Positions 25,024-33,762 of a stretch of 58,494 nucleotides of DNA are shown here, piece after piece (position 1 is the stretch's first letter; every line of letters starts with the position of its first letter). Both the position numbers and the translations under genes were made by a program. The stretch spans positions 17,030-75,523 of the forward strand of contig JACVZW010000027.1 in the NCBI GenBank assembly GCA_014654775.1, written 5' to 3'. The stretch is from Paracoccaceae bacterium. GTDB taxonomy: Bacteria; Pseudomonadota; Alphaproteobacteria; Rhodobacterales; Rhodobacteraceae. Below the pieces are notes generated by a model. The model saw only the letters and a list, made by a program, of their open reading frames with translations. It made no database searches and was not told the origin of the DNA.

Positions 25024-27114
25024 TCACTCGGCGGCTGCGGAAAAGGAGGAAAGACCGGCACGGGATGAGCGCGCCTGCACCAGTTCGGCGGGATCGATTA
25101 TGAGCGCGACCGACCCGTCACCCAGAACCGTCGCGGCGGCGATGCCCGGAATGTGGCCGTAATTTTCGTCAAGGCTCTTGATGACGATCTGCCGCTGGTC
25201 GTCGATCTCGTCGACGATGAGGGCGAGACGGCTTTTGTCTTCGCGTTCGACGATGATGATGACCTGATCTTGGGGCCGGGCGGGGCAATGTGTCAGGCCG
25301 AGCGCGGTGGCAACGCTGAGGATGGGCAGGCATTGCCCGCGCAATTCCACCAGCCGCCCGCCATCACCGAGACTGTGCAGCGCCGCGCCGTCAAAGCTCA
25401 GGGTTTCGACGATGCTGGACACGGGCAGCACCAGCGGTTGCCCCCCGGCGCGGACGACCATCCCGTCCATGACGGCAAGGGTAAGCGGCAGGCTGATGCG
25501 GAGGGCTGTGCCTTCACCGGGGGTGGAGGTGATGCCGATCCGTCCACCCAGCGCGAGGATCGCGGAGCGGACGACATCCATGCCGACCCCGCGGCCGGAC
25601 AGGGAAGAGACGGTTGTCGCGGTGGAGAAGCCGGGCAGGAAGAGCAGCGCGTCGATATCCGCCGGACCCAGATCTGCCGAGGGCGGGATGAGACCGCGGT
25701 CGACTGCAATCTGCTGGACCCGCGCACGGTCGATCCCGCCGCCATCATCTGAGATGACGATGAGGATGCGCCCGGAGCGGTGCTGCGCCTCGATCCGGAC
25801 GGTTCCAGTCTCGGGCTTGCCGGCGGCGCGGCGGCGATCGGGCGATTCTATCCCGTGATCCACCGCGTTGCGGACCATGTGGGTCAGCGGATCGGCAAGG
25901 CGTTCGATGATGGTGCGATCGACTTCCGTCGATTCACCGACGATCTCGAGCCGGGCTTTCTTGCCCGCGATCGACGCCGCCTCGCGAAGGATGCGGTGCA
26001 TCCGGTCGAAAAGCGGCTTCAGCGGCTGGGCGCGAATCGCCATCGCGCTGTCCTGAATCATGCGGGAGAGTTGCCGCAGCTGGTCGAGGCTGCGTGCCAG
26101 TTCATGCGGGTCTGCGGCGGGGTGGCGGTTGATGGCATCGGTCAGCATCGCGTTGTGGATGACCAGTTCGCCGGCCACATTCACGAGGCGGTCGACACGT
26201 TCGACATCCACGCGGAGCGTCGGTTTCTGAGCTGCCGTAGTCACGTCGCGGGCGGATTCGGGCGCGGCCGGTCGCGAGGGAGGCGGCGCAGCGGGGGGGG
26301 GCGTCGGGGCCGCGCTGCGCGGCAGGTCCGGCACGATGGCAGGGGGCGGGGCGGAGGTTTCGGCGGGATCGGGCTGCAGGTCCAGATCGGCATGAAAGGC
26401 GATGAAGTCGAAGATGGCGCGGATGTCCGCTTCGCTGCGGTCTGTGTGCAGTGTGATCATCCAGCTAAGATAGCTGCTGGTCGGATCGAAGGCCTCTGGT
26501 GACGGCAGGGCGGAGAGGTCGAGTGCGCTGTCCATCTCGCCGAAGGCGGCAAGATCGCGCAGGATGAGCGTGGGGTCATGGCCCGCCCGGAAGGCATCTG
26601 CATGCGGACGGAAGTGGATCCTCAGTCTACGCCCGGACGTGGCGGACGGCATGTCGGCAAGGGGCAGCGCCTCGAAGGGCGCGAGGGGGACAGGATCGAA
26701 GGCAAGCTCGATCCGGACCTGGCTGGGGCCAGCCTCTCCGAAGGCCTTGAGCAGGTCGAGGGCGTGGCGGATCTGGTCGGGATCGAGAGGCGTGCCGCTG
26801 CGTTCGCAGGTCACCAGATCGGCAAGATGATCGGCTGCTTCGACCAGGGTCGCGATGCAGTCGGGCTGCGGCAGGCGCGCGCCGGTGCGCAGTTCATCGA
26901 GCAGGGATTCGAAGCTGTGGGCGTAGGCCACCAGATCATGGAGCGCGAAGGCGGCTGCCCCGCCCTTGATCGAGTGGACCGCACGGAAGACGGCATTGAT
27001 CACCTCTCCGTCCGTCTGCCCCCGGGCAAGGGCGCGGAGGCCTTCGTCGAGGGCGGTGAGAAGCTCTTCCGCCTCTTCGAAAAAGATCGCGCGGAGATCG
27101 GTGCTGCTGGCCAT
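25024..27114 (-). CDS. cheA: Chemotaxis sensor histidine kinase CheA
   Basis: This is a 696-residue CheA. The P1 Hpt domain has its phosphorylatable His47 in RAVHSIKGGAAAF. A P2-like region (about 155-255) is followed by a Pro-rich linker (about 258-295), then P3 dimerisation (about 305-365). The P4 ATPase domain has HMVRNAVDHGIE (N box), ISDDGGGID (G1) and GRGVGMDVV (G2). The P5 CheW-like domain runs from about 535 to the end. It autophosphorylates at receptor arrays and passes phosphate to the CheY proteins encoded beside it. The gene lies 11 nt after cheY. Confidence 0.95.
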   Translation of the reverse strand: MASSTDLRAIFFEEAEELLTALDEGLRALARGQTDGEVINAVFRAVHSIKGGAAAFALHDLVAYAHSFESLLDELRTGARLPQPDCIATLVEAADHLADLVTCERSGTPLDPDQIRHALDLLKAFGEAGPSQVRIELAFDPVPLAPFEALPLADMPSATSGRRLRIHFRPHADAFRAGHDPTLILRDLAAFGEMDSALDLSALPSPEAFDPTSSYLSWMITLHTDRSEADIRAIFDFIAFHADLDLQPDPAETSAPPPAIVPDLPRSAAPTPPPAAPPPSRPAAPESARDVTTAAQKPTLRVDVERVDRLVNVAGELVIHNAMLTDAINRHPAADPHELARSLDQLRQLSRMIQDSAMAIRAQPLKPLFDRMHRILREAASIAGKKARLEIVGESTEVDRTIIERLADPLTHMVRNAVDHGIESPDRRRAAGKPETGTVRIEAQHRSGRILIVISDDGGGIDRARVQQIAVDRGLIPPSADLGPADIDALLFLPGFSTATTVSSLSGRGVGMDVVRSAILALGGRIGITSTPGEGTALRISLPLTLAVMDGMVVRAGGQPLVLPVSSIVETLSFDGAALHSLGDGGRLVELRGQCLPILSVATALGLTHCPARPQDQVIIIVEREDKSRLALIVDEIDDQRQIVIKSLDENYGHIPGIAAATVLGDGSVALIIDPAELVQARSSRAGLSSFSAAAE

Positions 27115-27125
27115 CGGCGCCTCGG

Positions 27126-27506
27126 TCAGTATGGGAGGACGCGGCGGATCGTTGCCACCAGCGCTGCGTCGTCGAAGGGTTTGCCGATCCAGCCGGTCGC
27201 GCCGATGCGGCGGGCGCGATCCTTCAGGTCTTGCCCGGTTTCGGTGGTGAGAACGAGGATCGGGATACGGGCCGCCTGCTGGCCGGAGCGGACAGCCTCG
27301 ATCAGGCCGAACCCGTCGAGCCGGGGCATGTTCAGATCGGTCACGATCAGATCGGGCGCGGCCTCGGCCAGACGGTCGAGCGCCTCGCGCCCGTCGCTTG
27401 CGAGCGTTACAGCATAGCCTGCATCGTGGAGCGCGGCGCGCAGGAGTTCGCGCATCGTCAGGCTGTCATCGACGGCGAGGACATGGGCGGGGCAGCGGTC
27501 TCTCAT
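27126..27506 (-). CDS. cheY: Chemotaxis response regulator CheY
   Basis: This 126-residue receiver has Asp13-Asp14 in AVDDSLTMRE, phospho-acceptor Asp57 in VTDLNMPRLDG, Thr87 and Lys109 in GKPF. The TMRELLRAAL first helix is typical of CheY proteins that act on the flagellar motor or as CheA partners. The ATG overlaps the stop of the STAS gene as ATGA. Confidence 0.93.
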   Translation of the reverse strand: MRDRCPAHVLAVDDSLTMRELLRAALHDAGYAVTLASDGREALDRLAEAAPDLIVTDLNMPRLDGFGLIEAVRSGQQAARIPILVLTTETGQDLKDRARRIGATGWIGKPFDDAALVATIRRVLPY

Positions 27507-27793
27507 TCAAGACCTCCGGGCAGGGCCGACGGCCCGGTCGGGATCAGACCAGCGGCGCCCAGTTGCGCGAGGCGGATGGCGCAATCTGGCGCGATATTGA
27601 GGAGCGCGAGGCCCTGACCCCGGCCCTGCTGGCGCCGCTGGGCCGCGAGGAGGACCTGCAGACCGGCCGCCCCAAGATGATCGAGCGAGGCGGCATCGAG
27701 GTGAAGGTCGCCATCGGCCTGTAGGATCTGGTCCCAGAGGGTGCAGGCGGCGTCGACATCGAGCCGGGCGGGAAGAGGAAGAACATGCGGCAT
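27503..27793 (-). CDS. STAS-domain protein in the che cluster
   Basis: The 96-residue protein has the SpoIIAA/STAS fold pattern: strand LPLPARLDVDAA, strand DLHLDAASLDHLG and helix AAGLQVLLAAQRRQQG. In anti-anti-sigma factors a phosphorylatable Ser sits at the start of that helix; here the site reads LGAAG with Ala, so serine phospho-switching looks impossible. ATG 27793 is preferred to a longer frame inside mcp. It sits between mcp (43 nt) and cheY (4-nt overlap). STAS proteins are found in several alphaproteobacterial che operons, where they may help array assembly. Confidence 0.85.
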   Translation of the reverse strand: MPHVLPLPARLDVDAACTLWDQILQADGDLHLDAASLDHLGAAGLQVLLAAQRRQQGRGQGLALLNIAPDCAIRLAQLGAAGLIPTGPSALPGGLE

Positions 27794-27836
27794 GGGGCGG
27801 ACCTGTCGGAGGCGAAAGGGAGTCGGGCGGCAGCGA

Positions 27837-29813
27837 TCAGAACTCTTCCCAACCGGATTGCGCGGCGACAGCGCGGGCGGGGGTGCGGCTGTGGCTGTCG
27901 CGGGCTGGGGCGGTTTCAGCGGGGCGCAGGGGCGTGACCTTGCCATCCCGGGTGGGCGTTGAGGCGGGGGCGACCGGTACCGGGGTGCCGTCGAGGCGGA
28001 AGCGCTGCATGAGGGCGGCGAGGCTTTCGGCGGCGCGGTGGAGGGAGTGGCTGGCGGCGGTGGATTCCTCGACCATCGCGGCGTTCTGCTGCGTGACTTG
28101 ATCCAGCATGGTGACGCCGGAGTTGATCTCGGTGATCCCGGTGGCCTGTTCGCGGGAAGATTGGGCCAGCGCGGAGACCTGTTCCGCGATGTTGTTGACC
28201 CCAGCCAGGATGGCCTTGAGCGTGCCGCCGGCCTGCCCGACGAGGGTGACGCCATTTTCCACCTGACGGCTGGAGGCGGAGATGAGGGTCTTGATCTCGC
28301 GCGCTGCTTCGGACGAGCGCTGCGCCAAGGCGCGCACTTCGGAGGCGACGACGGCGAAGCCGCGGCCAGCCTCACCCGCGCGTGCGGCCTCGACCCCCGC
28401 ATTGAGCGCGAGGAGGTTGGTCTGGAAGGCGATCTCGTCGATCACGCCGATGATCTGGCTGATCTGGCGCGAGGAGGTTTCGATTTGACCCATCGCCTCG
28501 ACCGCGTCGGTGACGACGCGCCCCGATTCTTCGGCCTCGCGATGCGCGGCGCGGGCGGATTGGTCGGCGCTGGCCGCGCTTTCGGCGGCGGAGCGGACGC
28601 TGGCCGTCAATTCATCCAGCGCGGCAGCGGTTTCCTCCAGCGTGGCGGCCTGCCCTTCGGTCCGGCGGGACAGATCTTCGGCGGCGGCGTTCATCTCGGC
28701 CGCGTCATTGCGGATGCCGGCGGTGACGGACAGGACTTCGACCAGCGCCTCGGACAGGCGGTCGAGCGCGGTGTTGAAGTTCTGGCGCAGCGGTTCGTAG
28801 TGCGGGGGGAAGGCGGTGTGGATGCGATGGGTCAGATCGCCGAGGGCGAGGGCGGTGAGACCATCGCCAAGATGGCGGGCCATGAGGGCCTGCGCCTCTT
28901 GTGCGGCGTGACGCTGCGCCTCTTCGGTTTGGGCGGCACGGACACGGGCGGTGACATCCGTCCCGAGGCAGAGGAGATGATCGACCCTTCCCACGTCATC
29001 CGGGACGGCATGGAACGTCAGGTCAAGCCATGTGCCGCCATCCGGGCCTTTCAGCTGCAGAAGCGCCGTCGCATGACCTTTGGTCGCGGCCTGTGCGAGG
29101 GCCGGGGCAAGCTGCGCATGGTCTTCGCCCAGCAGGGTGGCGAAGGTCTGGCCGACCACGGCTGCGGCATCGCCCCCAGCGGCGCGGGCGGCGGGGGCAT
29201 TGGCGCGCAGGATGCGCCCATCGGGTGAAAGCTCAAAGAGGGGGTGGTTCAGGTCGATCGCCCTGCGCTGGGCCGTCGCGCGCGGCGGTGCGGCGGCTTC
29301 GACAAGGGCGATGACTGCCCCGCCTTCGTTCGGCAGGGGAGTTGTCTTCACCGTCAGGCCGTGAGCGCCTGCGGCGATCGGCTGCGGGGGGGCGGCTGTA
29401 TCCATCAGGCGGCGGTCGTAGTCGGGCAGGAGCAGGCGGATGTCCGTGCCAATGCTTAGAGGATCGGGGGGCAGCGGCAGATTGCGGCGCAGGGCGGGGC
29501 CGTGCTGCGCCAGCAGGGCATGTGCGGCGGCGTTGGCATCGGTGATGCGGCCATCCCTATCCGTCAGGATCAGTGCGGCGGGTGCGGCGTCGAAGCCCAC
29601 AGCGCGGCTGTCGTCCGTTGTCTGCCCCGGCACGGCACGCGTGGCGCGGCGGACGGCGGCAAGGCCCGTGGTCGTGGCCGCGACGAGCGCGGTCGCGGCG
29701 ACCACCCCGGCACCCGGCAGACCCGCCGCCAGCGGCAGCCCCCCGGCCAGCATTCCGGCCACCGTTCCGGCGGCCACCATGACCGGCGTTTCGGCCCTGA
29801 CTTGCGTGATCAT
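27837..29813 (-). CDS. Methyl-accepting chemotaxis protein with PAS domains and C-terminal GWEEF tether
   Basis: ATG 29813 has a GGAGG ribosome-binding site 8 nt upstream, giving 658 residues; the frame is open further upstream but lacks such a site. Two close hydrophobic segments (about 11-30 and 35-55) form a hairpin anchor with no periplasmic sensor. Two PAS-like regions follow (about 75-180 and 190-300), then a HAMP-like stretch (about 320-370). The signalling domain contains the conserved hairpin tip EIAFQTNLLALNAGVEAARA. The last five residues, GWEEF, match the xWxxF CheR/CheB docking pentapeptide. It should sense an internal cue such as redox or energy state. Confidence 0.92.
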   Translation of the reverse strand: MITQVRAETPVMVAAGTVAGMLAGGLPLAAGLPGAGVVAATALVAATTTGLAAVRRATRAVPGQTTDDSRAVGFDAAPAALILTDRDGRITDANAAAHALLAQHGPALRRNLPLPPDPLSIGTDIRLLLPDYDRRLMDTAAPPQPIAAGAHGLTVKTTPLPNEGGAVIALVEAAAPPRATAQRRAIDLNHPLFELSPDGRILRANAPAARAAGGDAAAVVGQTFATLLGEDHAQLAPALAQAATKGHATALLQLKGPDGGTWLDLTFHAVPDDVGRVDHLLCLGTDVTARVRAAQTEEAQRHAAQEAQALMARHLGDGLTALALGDLTHRIHTAFPPHYEPLRQNFNTALDRLSEALVEVLSVTAGIRNDAAEMNAAAEDLSRRTEGQAATLEETAAALDELTASVRSAAESAASADQSARAAHREAEESGRVVTDAVEAMGQIETSSRQISQIIGVIDEIAFQTNLLALNAGVEAARAGEAGRGFAVVASEVRALAQRSSEAAREIKTLISASSRQVENGVTLVGQAGGTLKAILAGVNNIAEQVSALAQSSREQATGITEINSGVTMLDQVTQQNAAMVEESTAASHSLHRAAESLAALMQRFRLDGTPVPVAPASTPTRDGKVTPLRPAETAPARDSHSRTPARAVAAQSGWEEF

Positions 29814-29944
29814 CCTGCAGACCTCCATCCTCATCCGGCCGAACCGTGGCCGCGTCCTTGCCTGTGCTTCCCCCCAAATCTGCGGCTGATTCGTTAAATC
29901 GTGGTAAGTCCCGACCCACCTTTGCCGCGATTTCCGCACCGTCT

Positions 29945-30532
29945 TCAGAACAGCAGCACTTCGCCCGGGCGGATCGGGGAGGCGGGGCTTTCCTCAACTG
30001 CGGTTGGGGGCAGGAGAAATTGCTGCGCCCGGCCTTCGGCAGGCCAGAAACGCAGGCGCCGCGCGCGATTGCCACCGACCGAGCCGCCGATGCAGGGAAT
30101 GCCTTCGCGGCGCAGGAAATCTTGGGCGAAGGCGAGGTTGCGGCTGCCGATGTCGGGCAGGTGCGGTTGCAGATGGGCACCGCCGAACAGCTTGGCCCGC
30201 AGGGAGGGGCGGTCGGCCCCGTGGCGTAGGAGGGCGTTGATCAGAAGCTCCATCGCGTGCAGGCCGTAGCGGAGCGTGGCGGCGCCCCCGACCGGGCCGT
30301 CGGGCAGAAGGAAGTGGTTCATTCCGCCAAGTCCGGCGCGGGCATCCCAGAGGCAGGCCGCGATGCAGGAGCCGAGGACGGTGGAGATCACTTCGTCCGG
30401 CCCGGTGCTGACGTGGTGTTCCCCCTGCAGAAGGGGAATCATGCGGGGGGCGGTCGCCCCGGGCTGGGGATGCCGGGGCGAGGCAGGCGGGGGAGGGGAA
30501 AGATGATCGCGCTGGGACATGTGCGGCAGCAT
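29945..30532 (-). CDS. cheD: Chemoreceptor glutamine deamidase
   Basis: CheD converts receptor glutamines to glutamates. The catalytic Cys is in VLGSCIAACLWD (56) and the His in GGMNHFLLP (73), with the family spacing of 17. The 195-residue call uses the ATG at 30532; an ATG at 30520 would remove four residues. The N-terminal 30 residues are Pro-rich and variable. It is the first gene of the chemotaxis cluster. Only 33 nt separate it from the doxX stop, with no terminator visible, so read-through from the bufferin operon is possible. Confidence 0.92.
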   Translation of the reverse strand: MLPHMSQRDHLSPPPPASPRHPQPGATAPRMIPLLQGEHHVSTGPDEVISTVLGSCIAACLWDARAGLGGMNHFLLPDGPVGGAATLRYGLHAMELLINALLRHGADRPSLRAKLFGGAHLQPHLPDIGSRNLAFAQDFLRREGIPCIGGSVGGNRARRLRFWPAEGRAQQFLLPPTAVEESPASPIRPGEVLLF

Positions 30533-30565
30533 AGGCCGCGGCGGGTTAACCGACCCTTTGCGCGG

Positions 30566-31042
30566 TCAGCCCTGGCGCGCGACCGGGTGGCCTGAGGCGG
30601 CAGGCGGGCCGTCGAGCCCCGCCAGATGATCGAGCGACAGCCGCCCCGGCCCGCGGGCGGCTACAGCGAGAAGGCAGGCGGCCCAGAGGCCATGGGTCTG
30701 CCAAGCGTGGGGATAGACGAAGATCTGGATCACCGCCGTCATCGCGAGAAGACCGAGCGCTGAAAAGCGGGTGGCGAGGCCGAGAATCAGGAGGAGGGGC
30801 AGGACATGCTCGGCCACCGTGGCGGCGACGGCGGCGATGTCGGAGGGGATCAGCGGCAGGGCGTATTCATGTTCGAAGAGGAAGAAGGTGCTGTCGGCGA
30901 TCTGCCAGCCGTCCATCTTGGTGCGGCCCGAGGCAAAGAAGATTGCGGCAGGGAAGATCCGCAGGGCGAGGGCGGGGATGTCCCATGCGATCTGGTCGAA
31001 GAGGCCGTTGATCTGGCGGAGGAGGCCGGTGGTCGAGGTCAT
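30566..31042 (-). CDS. DoxX-family membrane protein, last gene of the bufferin operon
   Basis: The 158-residue protein has four hydrophobic helices and the DoxX segment [26 protein letters not shown] near the N-terminus. DoxX-like proteins are regular companions of DUF2282/DUF692/DUF2063 gene sets; their role there is undefined and may concern membrane redox or peptide export. The ATG overlaps the bufC stop as ATGA, so it is a true member of the operon. Confidence 0.88.
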   Translation of the reverse strand: MTSTTGLLRQINGLFDQIAWDIPALALRIFPAAIFFASGRTKMDGWQIADSTFFLFEHEYALPLIPSDIAAVAATVAEHVLPLLLILGLATRFSALGLLAMTAVIQIFVYPHAWQTHGLWAACLLAVAARGPGRLSLDHLAGLDGPPAASGHPVARQG

Positions 31043-31803
31043 TGCGCGGTCCTTTCAAGGAGGCCGGCAAGCGTGCCGGTCTGGATGAGGCGGGTGAGAA
31101 GCGGGCCCGGATCCGCCCCTTCGGCCAAAGCGGCGGCGGCTAGGAGGGAGTCGCCGCGCAGGAGGGCGGCGAGGAAGGCGGCCTCGCCGGGGGAAAGGGC
31201 GAAGACGGGCACCCGGTCGGCGGTATCACGCAGGATCAGGGCGTTCTCGGCGCGGTCGGGGCGCAGGGGTTTGTCGGGCTGGGCTGCGCCGGGCTGGTTT
31301 GCCTGCCAGATCGAGACCACTGCGAAGCGGGAGCGCAGCAGTTGCACCGAAGGGTGCAGATGCAGGGTGAAGCGTGCGGGATCGGTGGCAGCCGTCGCCA
31401 ATGCGTCGCGCGGGGCGGGGCGGGCGTCAGCGGCATGGTAGGCCTGCCCGCGCAGCCATTCGAGGCGCGCCACATCAGGCAGATAGGGCAGATCGCGCAA
31501 GGGCCGGAACGCCTGCAGGAAGGCCGGGAAGCCTTCGCCCCAGAGAAAGAGGCGGGGATCGCGGGGCGGGTGGTCACGCAGGAACAGGCGTGCGGTGGCC
31601 GCGAAGAAATCGGCACCCACGAGGCGTTCGATCACAGGAAAGCGTCGGGCCAGCGCCCGGGTCAGGCCATGGGCCACGTTGTTGCGGTAGACGGCGAAGC
31701 GGGTCGCGGCCTCGTCCGGTGCATGGGCCGTGACGCCGGGAGGGAGGCTGCCGTCGAATAGGCCCTGACGGAAGGCGCGGGTGAGATCGATTTGCGCGGT
31801 CAT
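31039..31803 (-). CDS. bufC: BufC, DUF2063-family partner of the MNIO enzyme
   Basis: This 254-residue protein matches the DUF2063/HvfC-BufC family. It has an N-terminal helical domain with [21 protein letters not shown] (about 36-56), [19 protein letters not shown] (about 62-80) and [22 protein letters not shown] (about 105-126), and a C-terminal precursor-recognition type domain. BufC proteins present the precursor peptide to BufB. ATG 31803 overlaps the bufB stop as ATGA; the longer frame upstream lies inside bufB. Confidence 0.9.
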   Translation of the reverse strand: MTAQIDLTRAFRQGLFDGSLPPGVTAHAPDEAATRFAVYRNNVAHGLTRALARRFPVIERLVGADFFAATARLFLRDHPPRDPRLFLWGEGFPAFLQAFRPLRDLPYLPDVARLEWLRGQAYHAADARPAPRDALATAATDPARFTLHLHPSVQLLRSRFAVVSIWQANQPGAAQPDKPLRPDRAENALILRDTADRVPVFALSPGEAAFLAALLRGDSLLAAAALAEGADPGPLLTRLIQTGTLAGLLERTAQ

Positions 31804-32648
31804 GCGGCACCCGTGAGCGGAAGGGCGTGGCGGGAAAGGATCGCATCGGCGCGCGCGGCCTCGGCCAGCAGAATGTCGAAGGGGGGGATGTCGTTGTCCC
31901 ATTCGATCAGGGTGGGCAGAGGGCCCGAGTCGGCGATCACCTGCGCGTAGAGTGACCAGACGGGATCGGCGACGGTACTGCCGTGATCGTCGATGAGGAG
32001 GGGGCCGGAGGGGAGGGTCTCTTCGGCATGGCCGCCAAGATGGATCTCGCCCACCTGCGAGAGGGGGAAGGCAGCCAGCCAGTCGCGCGGATCGCGGTGG
32101 TGGTTTGTGCAGGACACGAAGACGTTGTTGATGTCGAGCAGAAGTCCGCAGCCGGTGCGGCGGGCGATTTCGGCCAGGAAGTCGGGTTCGTCGATGCTGG
32201 ACTGTTCGAAGAGGATGTAGGTCGAGGGGTTTTCCAGCAGCAGGCGGCAGCCGAGGGCGGACTGCACCTCGTCGACATGGTCGCAGATGCGGGACAGGGT
32301 TTCGGGCGTGTAGGGCAAAGGCAGGAGGTCGTTGAGGTAATCGCCGCCATGACTGGACCATGCCAGATGTTCGGAAAAGGCGGCGGGCTGATAGCGGGTG
32401 ATCAGAGCACGCAGGCGGGAGAGGTGGGCTGGATCGGGCCGGTCCGGGCCGCCAATGGAGAGGCCCACGCCATGCAGCGACAGGGCATGATCCTGCCGAA
32501 GTGCCGTGAGGTGGCGGTGCGGGGCACCGCCTGCGCCCATATAGTTTTCTGCATGAACTTCGAAGAAGCCGAGGCGCGGGCGGGTCGTACGGATGGCGTC
32601 GAAATGTTCCGGCTTGAAGCCGAGGCCGGTTGTGGCGGGCAGGGGCAT
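31800..32648 (-). CDS. bufB: BufB, multinuclear non-heme iron oxidase (MNIO, DUF692)
   Basis: The call is 282 residues from ATG 32648; the longer frame lacks a family match. It is a TIM-barrel MNIO with metal-ligand motifs in order: [78 protein letters not shown] and [10 protein letters not shown]. Relatives with two or three irons oxidise precursor cysteines; for bufferins the reported products are thiooxazoles that bind copper. It follows bufA after 55 nt and overlaps bufC by 4 nt. Function is by family; the product here is unmeasured. Confidence 0.92.
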   Translation of the reverse strand: MPLPATTGLGFKPEHFDAIRTTRPRLGFFEVHAENYMGAGGAPHRHLTALRQDHALSLHGVGLSIGGPDRPDPAHLSRLRALITRYQPAAFSEHLAWSSHGGDYLNDLLPLPYTPETLSRICDHVDEVQSALGCRLLLENPSTYILFEQSSIDEPDFLAEIARRTGCGLLLDINNVFVSCTNHHRDPRDWLAAFPLSQVGEIHLGGHAEETLPSGPLLIDDHGSTVADPVWSLYAQVIADSGPLPTLIEWDNDIPPFDILLAEAARADAILSRHALPLTGAA

Positions 32649-32670
32649 GGCGGACTCCGTCGCTTGGAAG

Positions 32671-32696
32671 GGGCCGGGGCGGGGACACCCCGGCCC
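32671..32696 (-). promoter_or_regulatory. Intercistronic hairpin between bufA and bufB
   Basis: A perfect 9-bp GC stem (32671-32679 with 32688-32696, 8-nt loop) lies in the 55-nt gap. It has no U-run, so it is likelier a stability or partial-attenuation element keeping precursor message above enzyme message. Confidence 0.6.
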
Positions 32697-32703
32697 GACG
32701 AGA

Positions 32704-32982
32704 TCAGGATTCGATAGCTTCCAGCGAGCCCATCCCGTTGGGCGTTTCCATCGTGGTGCAGGTGCCAGCGGGGACGAGTTTCCAGGCATTGCCCTGATAG
32801 TCGGTCGTCGAGGTGCCGGCGCAGGTCGTGCCCGGACCAGCGGCGCAGTCGTTTTCGCCGGCAAGCGCCACGCCATAGCACTTTTCCATCGCCTCTTCGG
32901 CGTGGGAGGCGGTGGCGGCGGCCATGGTCAGGGCGGCGGCCAGCGTGGCGGTCAGGGTGAGGGTCTTGTCGATCATGGTCAT
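32704..32982 (-). CDS. bufA1: BufA1, bufferin precursor (DUF2282 family)
   Basis: The 92-residue precursor has a Sec signal peptide (about 1-28, cleavage near SHA) and a short mature part with four Cys at 35, 46, 54 and 75. The segments [32 protein letters not shown] and LVPAGTC fit the DUF2282 pattern. In characterised bufferins the core cysteines are oxidised by BufB-BufC and the exported peptide chelates copper. ATG 32982 has AAGGAGC 8 nt upstream; a second ATG two codons later is less well placed. The promoter matches the sigma-F type. Confidence 0.9.
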   Translation of the reverse strand: MTMIDKTLTLTATLAAALTMAAATASHAEEAMEKCYGVALAGENDCAAGPGTTCAGTSTTDYQGNAWKLVPAGTCTTMETPNGMGSLEAIES

Positions 32983-33018
32983 CTTGGTGCTCCTTGTCAG
33001 ACGCAGGTGGGAAGGATG

Positions 33019-33051
33019 GGCCGATGGTCGGCCAAGGACCGCTGCGGTCCT
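33019..33051 (-). promoter_or_regulatory. Two tandem hairpins in the bufA leader
   Basis: Stem 1 pairs 33035-33041 with 33045-33051 (AGGACCG-ctg-CGGTCCT). Stem 2 pairs 33019-33024 with 33028-33033 (GGCCGA-tgg-TCGGCC). With transcription predicted to begin near 33056, stem 1 would sit almost at the 5' end of the message, the position of RNA-stabilising structures. Confidence 0.55.
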
Positions 33052-33062
33052 CGGAGCGTCCT

Positions 33063-33088
33063 TTCGCGGCGGGGCAGAGGGGCGTTAC
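33063..33088 (-). promoter_or_regulatory. Sigma-F-type ECF promoter of the bufferin operon
   Basis: On the minus strand the sequence reads GTAACG (33083-33088), 16 nt, then CGAA (33063-33066). This fits the GTAACC-N16-CGAA consensus I recall for Caulobacter sigma-F with one mismatch in the -35. It lies about 75 nt upstream of the bufA start, in the gap shared with the divergent sigma factor gene. Confidence 0.72.
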
Positions 33089-33216
33089 CGGTGATCACGC
33101 GGAGGTGTTCGAAATCCCGAGAAACGCGAGCGACCGTGAGAATGCTGAAACATAGCTGCCGAATGCTGCAATCGGGATGTAACATCCGGAACCGTGATGC
33201 GTAGGGACAGGACGGA

Positions 33217-33762
33217 ATGACGACGCGCGAAGCCGAATGGTCGGCGCTGCTAATTGCGGCGATGGAGGGGGATGGGCGGGCCTATGCCCGATTCCTCGGC
33301 CTCGTCACGCCCGTCTTGCGGGGGATCGTGCGGGCGCGGGGCCGTGTGCTGGGCCCCGAGGCGCAGGAGGATGTGGTGCAGGAGGTGCTGATCGCGATCC
33401 ACACCAAGCGCCACACGTGGGACCAATCCGCCCCGCTGCTGCCGTGGCTTTATGCGGTGACGCGGCACAAGGTGGTGGATGCCTTCCGTCGTAGGGGCGG
33501 GGCGGTGCATCTGCCGATCGAGGATTTCGCCGATGCGCTTGAGGCGCAGGTGGAGGGAGATGGGATGGCCGCGCGCGACAGTGCCGCCCTGATCGGGCGG
33601 CTGGATGCGCGGTCGGCGGATATCGTGCGGGCCGTGAGCCTTGACGGGCAGAGCACGGCCGAAGTGGGTGCCCGGCTCAGCATGAGCGAGGGGGCGGTGC
33701 GCGTAGCCTTGCACCGGGCGATACGCCGGATGGCGGAGATGGCGAAGGGACGGGACGGATGA
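33217..33762 (+). CDS. ECF RNA polymerase sigma factor (SigF-like)
   Basis: The 181-residue protein has sigma region 2 (about 20-92; EAQEDVVQEVLIAIHTKRHTW and LYAVTRHKVVDAFRR) and region 4 (about 122-172; RLDARSADIVRAVSLDGQSTAEVGARLSMSEGAVRVALHRAIRRM), with no further domains. It is translationally coupled (ATGA) to a DUF1109 anti-sigma gene and divergent from the bufferin operon, the arrangement of sigF-nrsF systems. It should direct RNA polymerase to GTAAC/CGAA promoters, including that of bufA. A weak GTAACA-N15-CGTA (33179-33203) upstream of its own start might allow autoregulation. Confidence 0.9.
   Translation: MTTREAEWSALLIAAMEGDGRAYARFLGLVTPVLRGIVRARGRVLGPEAQEDVVQEVLIAIHTKRHTWDQSAPLLPWLYAVTRHKVVDAFRRRGGAVHLPIEDFADALEAQVEGDGMAARDSAALIGRLDARSADIVRAVSLDGQSTAEVGARLSMSEGAVRVALHRAIRRMAEMAKGRDG

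Noticed and set aside
31804-32688. Long N-terminal extension of bufC through bufB in another frame
   Set aside because: The extension is Pro/Arg-rich shadow sequence; the ATGA overlap at 31800-31803 fixes the true start.
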